From JAZRWQ01 sp045541395 (lineage in GTDB: Bacteria > Bacillota > Clostridia > Oscillospirales > UMGS1783): a stretch of DNA of 28,864 bases. The stretch lies in contig JAZQIZ010000034.1 of NCBI GenBank assembly GCA_045541395.1, positions 1 through 28,864 of the forward strand, in the 5' to 3' direction. Shown in pieces: positions 15,752-23,181 of this stretch. The notes under the pieces are model-generated. The model saw only the letters and a list, made by a program, of their open reading frames with translations, was not told the origin of the DNA and ran no database searches. Numbering within the stretch: the stretch's first letter is position 1; each line of letters begins with the position of its first letter. The translations under genes were made by a program, and so were the position numbers.

Positions 15752-15799
15752 AATCCCCCTTGACTCCTAATATAATTAGGTATAAATACAAGGGGGATT
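15752..15799 (+). promoter_or_regulatory. Inverted repeat covering the yabP ribosome site and a likely internal promoter
   Basis: Outer 11-bp stem AATCCCCCTTG (15752-15762) with CAAGGGGGATT (15789-15799), inner 6-bp stem CCTAAT/ATTAGG (15766-15780). The right arm contains the AGGGGGAT ribosome site of yabP. Inside are TTGACT (15760-15765) and TATAAA (15781-15786), a sigma-A-like pair with a short 15-nt spacer. Transcripts started there would lack the left arm. Confidence 0.6.
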
Positions 15800-15805
15800 T
15801 TAAAT

Positions 15806-16087
15806 ATGGTAGATGATAAATCTTTAAACAAATTTCATAACGTAATTTTGGAAAACCGCAATCATATGAATATTTCCGGTGTTGACGACGTAGACAGTTT
15901 TGATGAACACTCGGTGGTGATGTTTACTCAGCTTGGAGTTTTGTCGGTAAAGGGGGAGAATCTTCATATAAATAAATTCAGTGTTGAGGGTGGGGATATC
16001 TCCATTGACGGTAAAATATATTCAATTAACTATACCGACGATTTTGCGCAGAAAAACGGCGGTTTCTTCTCAAAAATGTTTAAATAA
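15806..16087 (+). CDS. yabP: Sporulation protein YabP
   Basis: A 93-aa protein of the YabP family. NVILENRNHMNISGVDDVDSF, the FTQLGVLSVKGENLHI core and the DGKIYSINY strand are typical; the family folds as a small beta-sandwich. In B. subtilis yabP is a mother-cell sporulation gene and, with yabQ, is linked to cortex formation. Its ribosome site sits in an inverted repeat (15752-15799). yabQ follows after 6 nt. Confidence 0.92.
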   Translation: MVDDKSLNKFHNVILENRNHMNISGVDDVDSFDEHSVVMFTQLGVLSVKGENLHINKFSVEGGDISIDGKIYSINYTDDFAQKNGGFFSKMFK

Positions 16088-16093
16088 AAGCCT

Positions 16094-16606
16094 ATGGAAA
16101 AGCTTTTGGAGCAGGAACTGGTATTTCTCGTTTATTATTTTGCCTTCGGTGCATTTATTGGAGCTATTTACGACCTTTTAAGAATATTAAGACTTGTTTT
16201 TCGCCCCGGTGCATTGGTGACTTTTATAATGGATATATTCTTTTGGTTTATAGGTGCTGTGTTAACATATATCTATATATTTGTTTTTGCCGGCGGTGAC
16301 GTCAGAATACTGTATTTACTGCTTACACTTATAGGTTGGGTAATATATTATATTTCTGTCGGCAAGGGTATAATGTGGCTGTGCGGATCAATAATTCATC
16401 CGGTAAGAAAAATGTTTCTTAAATTAAAAGTAATTATAGGTAAGCCATTTTTGCCTCTTATTGAAATTATAAGGACTAAGCAGGAAAAAAACAGAAAATT
16501 ATTTAAAAAATTTATTAAAAATTTAATTTTCCTCTTCCATTTTGGCAAAAAAAATACTACAATATATAAAGATAAATATTCATACGCATGGAAACGGAGG
16601 CGATAA
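16094..16606 (+). CDS. yabQ: Spore cortex biosynthesis protein YabQ
   Basis: A 170-aa membrane protein with about four helices: YFAFGAFIGAIYDLLRILR (the family hallmark), MDIFFWFIGAVLTYIYIFVFAGGDVR, then LYLLLTLIGWVIYYISVGKG. The C-terminal tail is lysine-rich. YabQ sits in the forespore outer membrane and is required for cortex. Spacing to yabP is 6 nt, consistent with one transcript. Confidence 0.9.
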   Translation: MEKLLEQELVFLVYYFAFGAFIGAIYDLLRILRLVFRPGALVTFIMDIFFWFIGAVLTYIYIFVFAGGDVRILYLLLTLIGWVIYYISVGKGIMWLCGSIIHPVRKMFLKLKVIIGKPFLPLIEIIRTKQEKNRKLFKKFIKNLIFLFHFGKKNTTIYKDKYSYAWKRRR

Positions 16607-16608
16607 AT

Positions 16609-16887
16609 ATGACAAAGGCAACCAAAACAGCAATATGCATAATTGCACTTATTGTTTGTGTCTTTTTATTTATCAGCGTTGTTTCTGTTAAAGTTAATAT
16701 AAACGAAAAGCTTAAGGAGATCGAAGACTTAGAACAATCTATTCAGAATAAGGTAGATTCTAATGCTGCCCTCGAGGAAATGATCAACAGTGATGATATT
16801 ATCGATTACGTTGCTCAGGTGGCCAGGGATAAGCTGGGTTTTGGTCTTAACTCCGAAAAGGTGTATGTTAATATTACCGGTAAATAA
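16609..16887 (+). CDS. divIC: Septum formation initiator family protein (DivIC/FtsB-like)
   Basis: A 92-aa bitopic protein: short cytoplasmic tail, one membrane helix (about 10-28), then a coiled coil (KLKEIEDLEQSIQNKVDSNAALEEMI) and the conserved ARDKLGFGLNSEKVY end. It belongs to the FtsQLB divisome subcomplex. The ATG at 16609, 8 nt after GGAGG, is chosen over the 16588 ATG, which lies inside yabQ and gives an odd N terminus. Its place after yabQ matches divIC of B. subtilis. Confidence 0.87.
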   Translation: MTKATKTAICIIALIVCVFLFISVVSVKVNINEKLKEIEDLEQSIQNKVDSNAALEEMINSDDIIDYVAQVARDKLGFGLNSEKVYVNITGK

Positions 16888-16905
16888 TTAATAGGAGTTA
16901 ATTTT

Positions 16906-17274
16906 ATGAAATTCACACCAGGTGAAATACTTGAAGGGAAAGTAAGCGCCCTGACAAATTTTGGCGCGTTCATTTCTTTGCCCCAGGGGGCTTCCGGTAT
17001 GGTACATATATCAGAAATTGCGCCCCATTATGTGAAAGATATTTCTCAATTCTTGTCTGTAGGGCAGCAAGTTAGGGTGTGTGTATTAACAGAGGACGAA
17101 AAAGGTAAAATAAGCCTTTCTATTAAGAAGGTAGCAGAAATTGAAAGCGCCAAAGAGAGTAAGAATGAGTCGAAAAATTCTTTTGAGGATATGCTTTCTA
17201 AGTTTATGTCTGATAGTTCAAAGAAAATAAGTGATCTTAAGTTAGATACCGGTAAAAGAAATCGCAGAAGATAG
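16906..17274 (+). CDS. S1 RNA-binding domain protein (YabR-like)
   Basis: A 122-aa protein with one S1 domain (residues 1-73): GEILEGKVSALTNFGAFISL, GMVHISEI and GQQVRVCVLTEDEKGKISLSIK are textbook S1 features. A charged, disordered tail ends in RNRRR. It matches YabR by order and size and may act on ribosome or mRNA binding; function is not established. Ribosome site AGGAG. Last gene of the cluster. Confidence 0.88.
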   Translation: MKFTPGEILEGKVSALTNFGAFISLPQGASGMVHISEIAPHYVKDISQFLSVGQQVRVCVLTEDEKGKISLSIKKVAEIESAKESKNESKNSFEDMLSKFMSDSSKKISDLKLDTGKRNRRR

Positions 17275-17277
17275 TTT

Positions 17278-17308
17278 TAGCCCGACTTTAAAAGTCGGGC
17301 TATTTTTT
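17278..17308 (+). terminator. Terminator of the yab cluster
   Basis: A 12-bp perfect stem TAGCCCGACTTT/AAAGTCGGGCTA followed by TTTTTT. On the other strand there is no T run, so it probably does not stop spo0A transcripts well. Confidence 0.9.
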
Positions 17309-18068
17309 ATTGTGCCTGTTTAAGTTGCAGACAGAGACTGTCTGCGATCATTGCAATAAATTCTGAATTAGTTGGCTTTCCCTTTACAGTGTTAACGCTG
17401 TAGCCAAACATTCTGTGCAATGTTTCAAGGTTGCCGCGATCCCAGGCAACTTCGATTGCATGTCTTATGGCACGTTCTACTCTCGAGGAGGTGGTGTTGT
17501 ACATTTTTGCAACCGTGGGATATAAAACCTTAGTTATTCCGCTTAACATTGTATTGTCCTCAACCGATAGCTTAATTGCAGCCCGTAAATAATGATAGCC
17601 TTTAATGTGCGCCGGTATGCCTACGTCAAGGATTATATCGGTTATCTGCCTCTCCAAATCATTTTTTCGGTTTGAAATATCAATTACCGGGTTGTTTGCA
17701 ATACATTGTTTAATACGGTCAAGTAAATTTTCCTCCTCAAAGGGCTTAGGTATAAAATACGATGCCCCTGCCTTTGCAGCATTTCGCATGGCTTCATCAT
17801 TAGCAAAGCTTGTGATCACTATATATTTCGGCTGTTTATCTATGTGAAGCTTTCTGGCTTCGCTGATAACTTTAAGACCGTCCATTATAGGCAATGCCGT
17901 ATCCATACATACAATATCAGGGCAAAAATCCGTTATTGCCTTAAGCAGCTCATATCCATCACCTACGCCGGCACATACCTCATATCCGTTATTTTGTAAT
18001 AAGCTTTTTATGCTCTGAGAAAATGCTTCGTTTGTGTCTGCAACTATAATTTTAATTTTTCTGTCCAT
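17307..18068 (-). CDS. spo0A: Stage 0 sporulation protein A, master sporulation regulator
   Basis: A 253-aa response regulator. Receiver: VADTNE, phospho-acceptor Asp56 (CMDTALPIMDG), TSF (Thr) and KPF (Lys). Effector domain: GIPAHIKGYHYLRAAI, ITKVLYPTVAKMYNTT and SSRVERAIRHAIEVAW, near-identical to other Spo0A recognition helices. It binds 0A boxes when phosphorylated. The start MDRKIKI (ATG at 18068) is 10 nt after AAAGGA; the ATG at 18077 lies only 1 nt from it. The normal Asp-Asp metal pair near residue 11 reads ADTN here, with Thr at the second position. Upstream are a good promoter and a perfect 0A box. Confidence 0.97.
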   Translation of the reverse strand: MDRKIKIIVADTNEAFSQSIKSLLQNNGYEVCAGVGDGYELLKAITDFCPDIVCMDTALPIMDGLKVISEARKLHIDKQPKYIVITSFANDEAMRNAAKAGASYFIPKPFEEENLLDRIKQCIANNPVIDISNRKNDLERQITDIILDVGIPAHIKGYHYLRAAIKLSVEDNTMLSGITKVLYPTVAKMYNTTSSRVERAIRHAIEVAWDRGNLETLHRMFGYSVNTVKGKPTNSEFIAMIADSLCLQLKQAQ

Positions 18069-18107
18069 ATGCGTCATATCCTTTCAACAAAAAGAGTTTA
18101 TGGACAA

Positions 18108-18136
18108 ATAATACCATAAAATGGTAAGTAATGCAA
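18108..18136 (-). promoter_or_regulatory. Promoter of spo0A
   Basis: Minus-strand TTGCAT (18136-18131), 17-nt spacer, extended -10 TGgTATTAT (ending at 18108). Confidence 0.75.
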
Positions 18137-18166
18137 CAGAAAAATTACAAAGTTTACCAATTTTCG

Positions 18167-18174
18167 TTCGACAA
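18167..18174 (-). promoter_or_regulatory. 0A box upstream of spo0A
   Basis: Minus-strand TTGTCGAA, a perfect match to the Spo0A-binding consensus, about 31 nt upstream of the -35 box of the spo0A promoter. It suggests autoregulation. Confidence 0.78.
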
Positions 18175-18191
18175 AATCTGCAAAAAGAAAT

Positions 18192-18211
18192 AAGCCCTTG
18201 AGTAAGGGCTT
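18192..18211 (-). terminator. Terminator of the TraX-like gene
   Basis: Stem AAGCCCTT/AAGGGCTT with a 4-nt loop; the stop codon of the gene lies in the stem. The minus-strand tail is ATTTCTTTTTG. Confidence 0.7.
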
Positions 18212-18992
18212 AAAAAGTATAATATTCTAATATCTGTGCGCATATTCCAAGTAAGAGCAGATGGGCAGGATAAAAGAAATAAAAGAAATATTTTGCGCTT
18301 TTTCCTTTATTGCCTTCATACCGATAAATTAGCGCAAGCCCCGTAAGGGCAAACAGGGTATGTATTGATCCGTTTATAGTAACCAACGCAAGTACGCAAA
18401 GTCCATAGCTCACAAGTGGCTTATCCTTAAACAAATAAGCAACCGTAATTGCGATTATTCCTGAAGCGCCGTAGTCGCACATTGAAATTTCGGCAATGTA
18501 GCAGAATGCAAGTACAGTGCAAATAATCCCCGGTATACGAATCAGAATTTTAACAGAATGTTTTAAATTATCGGTCAATTTTTCAAGAATACTTATGAGA
18601 TAAACTGTAATTAACCCTAAAAGCAGTGTTATAAATACGTTATTATAATTAGGGTAAAAATAGGTCCCGAACAGAGCGTAGTTAAATGGTATTTCAGATA
18701 TAAGCGCGAATACAAACAGCCGAAAAGCGTATTTTAATACGTTTCTTGTTCTCATAAAGCCTTGTATCAGCATAAATATATAAAGTGGGAATGCAAGCCT
18801 GCCTATGGTATGCAAAACTGTCTGAAAATTTTGAAGTGAAACAATATTATCTTTTATAAACTGCCCAAAGCCGTTATTCATATTCATTGCCATAATATAA
18901 AACAAATTAAGAACAATGCTGTTAAGATGGTCTATAAACATGCAAATAACTGCAATTATCTTAATATGAAAAGCAGTGATCTCTTTTTTCAT
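18210..18992 (-). CDS. TraX family membrane protein
   Basis: A 260-aa integral membrane protein with about eight helices. It carries the TraX pattern: KIIAVICMFIDHLN, HTIGRLAFPLYIFMLIQGF, RTRNVLKYAFRLFVFALISEIPF and NVFITLLLGL. TraX of plasmid F acetylates pilin, but chromosomal relatives are of unknown function and are thought to be acyltransferase-like. It begins 5 nt after the stop of the C39-like gene, so the pair is an operon. It sits between spoIVB and spo0A, an unusual place. Confidence 0.85.
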   Translation of the reverse strand: MKKEITAFHIKIIAVICMFIDHLNSIVLNLFYIMAMNMNNGFGQFIKDNIVSLQNFQTVLHTIGRLAFPLYIFMLIQGFMRTRNVLKYAFRLFVFALISEIPFNYALFGTYFYPNYNNVFITLLLGLITVYLISILEKLTDNLKHSVKILIRIPGIICTVLAFCYIAEISMCDYGASGIIAITVAYLFKDKPLVSYGLCVLALVTINGSIHTLFALTGLALIYRYEGNKGKSAKYFFYFFYPAHLLLLGICAQILEYYTF

Positions 18993-18997
18993 AAAGC

Positions 18998-19507
18998 TTA
19001 TCTCTCTTTTCTTTTAACAGCAATAAGTATGGCTCCGAAATACCTTCTTTTTTTTATAAAGTCCTCTAAGCTGTTTCCTAAGTAATCAGCGTGTTCTGAT
19101 CCCTTGTATGTGTTATATCCGAAAAAGTCCCCATCCTTTTGCTCAACAGCTATGTAATGAGCGCCAAATTTTAATTTATTTCTCCAGTGATAGAATAAAA
19201 TGCAGACTTCAGCTCTTTGGGCAAGAGAGTCGAATTCCTTTATGTTATCAGTTACTTTCACTTTTAAACCAAGCCTTTTAAGTAAAAATACAGGGCTTAA
19301 CACAAAAGTGCCGAAATTCCCGTTAACCAAAGGGAAAGCCTTTTCGTAATACGAAATAAGCTTTTCAGGTGTTACGTTAAAGCCCATCAAAGTAAGGGCA
19401 TTGTAGGTTGCGATCCAGCCGCATCCGGTTGCCGCGCTGGAACGAAACCCGTATCTGAGCTCTTCTTTAGGTATACTGTTCTGATTATATATTAGTTTGT
19501 CATTCAT
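18998..19507 (-). CDS. Putative C39-like cysteine protease-fold protein
   Basis: A 169-aa cytoplasmic protein, no signal peptide. The pattern resembles papain/C39 domains: a GCGWIATYNAL helix with the candidate nucleophile Cys, a central KFGAHYIAVE strand with candidate His, and FFGYNTY with candidate Asn about 11 residues later. I infer the fold from this order only; activity is unproven. Start: the ATG at 19507 (MNDKLIY) is 8 nt after GGTGG; the ATG at 19513 is only 2 nt away. Promoter at 19538-19567; TraX-like gene follows after 5 nt. Confidence 0.6.
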   Translation of the reverse strand: MNDKLIYNQNSIPKEELRYGFRSSAATGCGWIATYNALTLMGFNVTPEKLISYYEKAFPLVNGNFGTFVLSPVFLLKRLGLKVKVTDNIKEFDSLAQRAEVCILFYHWRNKLKFGAHYIAVEQKDGDFFGYNTYKGSEHADYLGNSLEDFIKKRRYFGAILIAVKRKER

Positions 19508-19537
19508 ATTCATATCCACCAAATTATTTGTATATAT

Positions 19538-19567
19538 ATTTTACCACATTCAATAGAAATAAGACAA
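19538..19567 (-). promoter_or_regulatory. Promoter of the C39-like/TraX operon
   Basis: Minus-strand TTGTCT (19567-19562), 18-nt spacer, extended -10 TGgTAAAAT ending at 19538. An inverted repeat CCAATCA...TGATTGG (about 19588-19618) lies just upstream. Confidence 0.55.
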
Positions 19568-19636
19568 GGGCTGTTTGTTATTATATCCAATCAAATTCTC
19601 TGCAAAAAACCGACTGATTGGTTTATATTTTTAACA

Positions 19637-19668
19637 GAAAAAGCCTTCGAATATTCGGAGGCTTTTTA
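19637..19668 (-). terminator. Terminator of spoIVB
   Basis: Long stem AAAAGCCTTCGAA/TTCGGAGGCTTTT with one G-T pair and a tiny loop; the minus-strand tail is TTTTTCTGTT. It separates spoIVB from the operon that follows. Confidence 0.8.
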
Positions 19669-19680
19669 ATATAGGTTAGG

Positions 19681-20769
19681 CTATGATGCCTTTCTCAATT
19701 GTTGTTCCGATACATCCTGCGCGATTTCGAGCATATTTTCTATAAAAATCCCGTATCCCTTATGCGGATCGTTTACCAGTACGTGGGTAACCGCGCCTAC
19801 CAGCTTGCCATCCTGTATAATAGGCGAGCCCGACATTCCCTGCACAATTCCGCCTGTAGCATTTAGCAGATCCTCGTCAGTTATTTTTATGGTCATATTC
19901 TTTGAGCTTCCTGAAAACGGATTAATTGATTCGATTTGTACGTCATAATATTCAGGCGTATTTCCGCTAACGGTACATATGATCTGAGCGTCACCCTGGT
20001 ATACTTCGTTTTTATATCCAACAGGTATGGGGGCGCCTGTTACGTTAGAGTTTTCCGAAATACTGGCGTATAAGCCAATTTCCGAATTAGTTATCAATTC
20101 CCCAAATAAAATGTTTTCATCAAAAGTGCCTGTCAATTGCCCGGGTTCGCCTCTTTTGCCAATTACTGCACCGGTGATTTTTGTACCGATGACCTGTCCT
20201 TTGGCCATGGGCATTAATATTCCTGTATCAATATCCGAAATGCCGTGACCAAGCCCCGCAAGAATATTATTCTCTCTGTCAAAATAGGTAACGGTTCCAA
20301 TTCCCGCGGTACTGTCTCTTACCCATAAACCTATTCTGTAGCTGTTTTGTGATATGCAAAGTTCGGGATAAACGGTCGTCTCTAAAAATTCGTTATTTCT
20401 TTTCATCGTAATTTTAATCGGATATTCCGTTGCGGAATTAACAATATGGGAAATATCACTGTTTGAGTAAACCTTTTGGCCGTTTACGGCAATAATAATA
20501 TCGGAAATCTTTATTCCTGCATCCTTTGCCGGTGAGACCTCGCCTTTATCTGATTCAAAAGAAGAAATGTCAATAACAATAACTCCATCGGTGTAAAATT
20601 TGACACCAAATGCCTGCCCGCCGGGAATAAGATATTTTGTCTCGGTGGAGTTTGCTGCAGTAGTAAAGTTGGCTAATTTGTTGAAAAACACCGTTCTGGA
20701 ATCGATATTTAATAAACAAATTGTTATAATACAGATAAATATACCTGCAAATACTATATATTTTTTCAA
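19681..20769 (-). CDS. spoIVB: SpoIVB serine peptidase (S55)
   Basis: A 362-aa secreted, membrane-anchored protease that signals from forespore to mother cell by triggering pro-sigma-K processing. It has an N-terminal membrane helix (MKKYIVFAGIFICIITICLL), a PDZ domain (about 50-130, with AGIKISDIIIAVNGQKV) and an S55 catalytic domain with His in LAGLGHGISD (about 175) and Ser in GMSGSPI (about 315). The start is TTG at 20769, 8 nt after GGAGG; the GTG at 20778 directly touches the ribosome site. In most spore formers spo0A follows immediately; here two other genes intervene. Confidence 0.93.
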   Translation of the reverse strand: MKKYIVFAGIFICIITICLLNIDSRTVFFNKLANFTTAANSTETKYLIPGGQAFGVKFYTDGVIVIDISSFESDKGEVSPAKDAGIKISDIIIAVNGQKVYSNSDISHIVNSATEYPIKITMKRNNEFLETTVYPELCISQNSYRIGLWVRDSTAGIGTVTYFDRENNILAGLGHGISDIDTGILMPMAKGQVIGTKITGAVIGKRGEPGQLTGTFDENILFGELITNSEIGLYASISENSNVTGAPIPVGYKNEVYQGDAQIICTVSGNTPEYYDVQIESINPFSGSSKNMTIKITDEDLLNATGGIVQGMSGSPIIQDGKLVGAVTHVLVNDPHKGYGIFIENMLEIAQDVSEQQLRKAS

Positions 20770-20901
20770 ACTGATCACCTCCGATTCATGCTCTATGTTT
20801 CCCCTATAAAAAGCATATATTCTTATGAGACAGAAAGGAATTTTGGCAATTTCACCAAAATTACTTCGTAATATTAGCCTGAATTTTATTGAAATTTGCT
20901 A

Positions 20902-20930
20902 TTTAAAATTAAGTATAAAAATGTTATTAT
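20902..20930 (+). promoter_or_regulatory. Probable promoter of the HPr gene
   Basis: TTTAAA (20902-20907), 17-nt spacer, extended -10 TGtTATTAT (20922-20930). A TTGAAA/TATAAA pair with a 19-nt spacer overlaps it. An inverted repeat AATTTTGG/CCAAAATT (20839-20862) lies upstream and could be an operator. Confidence 0.45.
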
Positions 20931-20960
20931 ATTAATATAATTTAAACTGGAGGAAAGCTA

Positions 20961-21224
20961 ATGGTATCCGGAAAAGTAACAGCAACTAATCAAATAGGTC
21001 TTCATGCACGTCCTGCTACTGCATTTGTACAGAAAGCAAATGAGTTTAAATCATCTATTTGGATAGAGAAGGACGAAAGGCATGTTAATGCAAAATCCCT
21101 TCTTGGTGTTCTTTCGATGGGTATTACTCATAATACTGAGATCACCATTATTGCGGACGGTTCTGATGAAGAAAATGCTTTAGCAGTTCTTACAGACCTT
21201 ATTCAGAATCAATTAAAAGACTAA
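20961..21224 (+). CDS. ptsH: Phosphocarrier protein HPr
   Basis: An 87-aa HPr. It carries His15 (GLHARPAT), which passes phosphate from enzyme I to sugar permeases, and Ser46 (NAKSLLGVLSMG), the HPr kinase site used in carbon catabolite control. Having both sites makes it a true HPr rather than Crh, which lacks His15. GGAGG lies 8 nt before the ATG. No enzyme I gene follows; it is monocistronic with its own terminator. Confidence 0.95.
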   Translation: MVSGKVTATNQIGLHARPATAFVQKANEFKSSIWIEKDERHVNAKSLLGVLSMGITHNTEITIIADGSDEENALAVLTDLIQNQLKD

Positions 21225-21258
21225 AAAATACCCCCCTTATATTTAAGGGGATATTTTT
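21225..21258 (+). terminator. Terminator of ptsH
   Basis: Stem CCCCTTA/TAAGGGG (21233-21250) extended by A/T pairs, followed by TTTTTT. Confidence 0.85.
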
Positions 21259-21272
21259 TATGTGGGGATATT

Positions 21273-23099
21273 ATGAAGGATTTGACTTATTTGTCGCAAA
21301 AATCTCTGTCGCTGACAGAAACCCCGGGTGTCTATTTAATGAAAGACATTGACGGTAAAATAATTTACGTGGGCAAGGCTAAAAATTTAAAGAGACGTGT
21401 CCACAGTTATTTCAGCGCTGTAAATAAACACAACGAAAAAACAAAAGCTCTTGTTTCTAAAATTGAAGATTTTGATTTTATAGTGGTTGCCAGTGAGTTG
21501 GAAGCTCTACTTTTGGAAAATACTCTAATTAAAAAGCATAAGCCTCATTATAACATTCTTTTGAAAGACGATAAGGGTTATCCTTTTATACGACTATCTT
21601 CCGGTGATTATCCAAGAATGTCGCTTTCTCACAAGCGGGAAAATGACGGAGCCGAGTATTTTGGGCCTTTTTACGGCAGTCGCTCTGCAAAAAGTGTTAT
21701 TGAAAGTGCAAGTGTTGCCTTTAAGCTTCCTGTATGTGCTAATCCATTGCCTAAAGCAGGGAAAAGGCCGTGTCTTAATTATTCAATCAAGCGCTGTTGC
21801 GGTCTTTGTGCCGGCAAAATTTCAAAAACAGAATATAATAAGCAAATTGCATCACTAAGAGAATTCTTAAAGGGTGATATAAACGAAGTTCTTATGCAAA
21901 CGCAGGAACGCATGGAAATGGCTGCTGAAAACCTGGATTTCGAGGCCGCTGCTATGTATAGGGACCGTGCAAAGGCTATTATGGCAATAATTGAAAAGCA
22001 AAAGGTTTCTGCAGATATCAGACTTGCGGGTGACTTTATTAATATTTCAGAAAACGACGGCTATTATTCAGTTTCTATAATTTCTGTGGATAAAGGTCTC
22101 GTTATAGCAAATGAAAATTATTTAAGCCAAACCAATAAGTTTGATAGTATAAACGAGTTCTTTGAAGAATATTTGGCTAACTATTACGGTCAGGATCCAT
22201 TAAAGATACCTTCTCGTATTTGCAGTGGTTTGCCTTTGGAAGGGAAAGAAGTATTTGAAAAATATCTTACTCAGCTTAAAGGCAAAAGCGTACGGTTTGT
22301 TGGCCCGCAAAACAGCACCGATAAACAAATATTGGAATTGGCCCTCAGAAATGCCAATGAGCAGATCATTCAGGTAATGGGAAAGACCAACCGTATCGAA
22401 AGGGCGCTTTTTGATATTTCGGGAATACTGTCGGTAGAGAATCTTGAAATGATCGAGATATACGATATCTCCCATCTTGCAGGTAGTGACGTTGTATGCG
22501 GAATGGCGGTTTATGGGACCAGCGGCTTTATGAAATCAAAGTATAAAAAATTTAAGATATCCGATGAAAACGCCGGTGATGACTGTGCATCATTGTCAGA
22601 GGCAGTTTCACGCCGCATAAAGCGATATAAAAACGGCGATGATGGTTTTTCTCCCTTACCTCAGGTCATATTCGCAGACGGCGGCCAAAGCCAGCTTAAT
22701 GCAGTAAAAAAAGTTGTTATGCAAGAGGGAGTAAATATTGCTGTTTTTGGCTTAAAAAAGGACAGCCGTCACAGAACAAAATCACTTTGTTTTGAAAGCG
22801 GCAGAGAAATTCAGCTTTATCGATATCCAAACATTTTTGGTCTTTGCGGCAGAATGCAGGAGGAAGCACACCGCTTTGCTGTTGCTTATCATAATGCGGC
22901 AGCCAAAAGGCGCACTCTTGCTTCTGTTTTTGAAGAGATCGATGGGGTAGGCAAGGCTCGCGCCGCCGCTCTTATAAAGCATTTCAAAACCCTCACCGCC
23001 GTAAAAAATGCCTCGGTTGAGGATATTGCGTCAGTTAAGGGTATCAGCTTGGCTCAGGCTGAAAAAATTTATAAATGCGTCCGTGAAAATTTAATATGA
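21273..23099 (+). CDS. uvrC: Excinuclease ABC subunit C
   Basis: A 608-aa dual-incision nuclease of nucleotide excision repair. Domains in order: GIY-YIG (TPGVYLMKD, IYVGKAKNLKRR; about 16-95); the cysteine cluster (CANPLPKAGKRPCLNYSIKR then CCGLC) that binds Fe-S in UvrC; UVR motif (MEMAAENLDFEAAAMYRDR, about 207-226) contacting UvrB; RNase H-like 5' nuclease (YDISHLAGSDVVCGM, FADGGQSQLNA); helix-hairpin-helix pair at the C terminus. Length is standard. Ribosome site GGGGAT. No clear terminator separates it from the cysteine-rich gene. Confidence 0.97.
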   Translation: MKDLTYLSQKSLSLTETPGVYLMKDIDGKIIYVGKAKNLKRRVHSYFSAVNKHNEKTKALVSKIEDFDFIVVASELEALLLENTLIKKHKPHYNILLKDDKGYPFIRLSSGDYPRMSLSHKRENDGAEYFGPFYGSRSAKSVIESASVAFKLPVCANPLPKAGKRPCLNYSIKRCCGLCAGKISKTEYNKQIASLREFLKGDINEVLMQTQERMEMAAENLDFEAAAMYRDRAKAIMAIIEKQKVSADIRLAGDFINISENDGYYSVSIISVDKGLVIANENYLSQTNKFDSINEFFEEYLANYYGQDPLKIPSRICSGLPLEGKEVFEKYLTQLKGKSVRFVGPQNSTDKQILELALRNANEQIIQVMGKTNRIERALFDISGILSVENLEMIEIYDISHLAGSDVVCGMAVYGTSGFMKSKYKKFKISDENAGDDCASLSEAVSRRIKRYKNGDDGFSPLPQVIFADGGQSQLNAVKKVVMQEGVNIAVFGLKKDSRHRTKSLCFESGREIQLYRYPNIFGLCGRMQEEAHRFAVAYHNAAAKRRTLASVFEEIDGVGKARAAALIKHFKTLTAVKNASVEDIASVKGISLAQAEKIYKCVRENLI

Positions 23100-23115
23100 T
23101 CCTATAAATTCAATC

Positions 23116-23142
23116 ACCTTTAAGCGCCTCCGTCATAAAATA
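23116..23142 (+). promoter_or_regulatory. Sigma-K-like promoter of the cysteine-rich gene
   Basis: CACC (core AC at 23116-23117), 16-nt spacer, CATAAAATA (23134-23142), matching the sigma-K pattern mACm-16/17-CATAnnnTA. The -10 falls in the left part of the inverted repeat at 23125-23174. The match is to a short consensus, so it is suggestive only. Confidence 0.5.
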
Positions 23143-23174
23143 GTAATGAATACTTAAAACTATTTACGGAGGCG
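23125..23174 (+). promoter_or_regulatory. Inverted repeat sequestering the ribosome site of the cysteine-rich gene
   Basis: CGCCTCCGT (23125-23133) pairs with ACGGAGGCG (23166-23174) and AAATAGT (23138-23144) with ACTATTT (23159-23165); a 4-nt bulge (CATA) lies in the left arm. The ribosome site GGAGG (23168-23172) is fully paired. The short T run after the stem is too weak for a good terminator. Confidence 0.65.
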
Positions 23175-23181
23175 TATTTTA

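Noticed and set aside
20781..20830. Sigma-F/G promoter for spoIVB (GGGGAAACAT on the minus strand).
   Set aside because: The -10 match fails at conserved positions and no good -35 is found; too weak to list.
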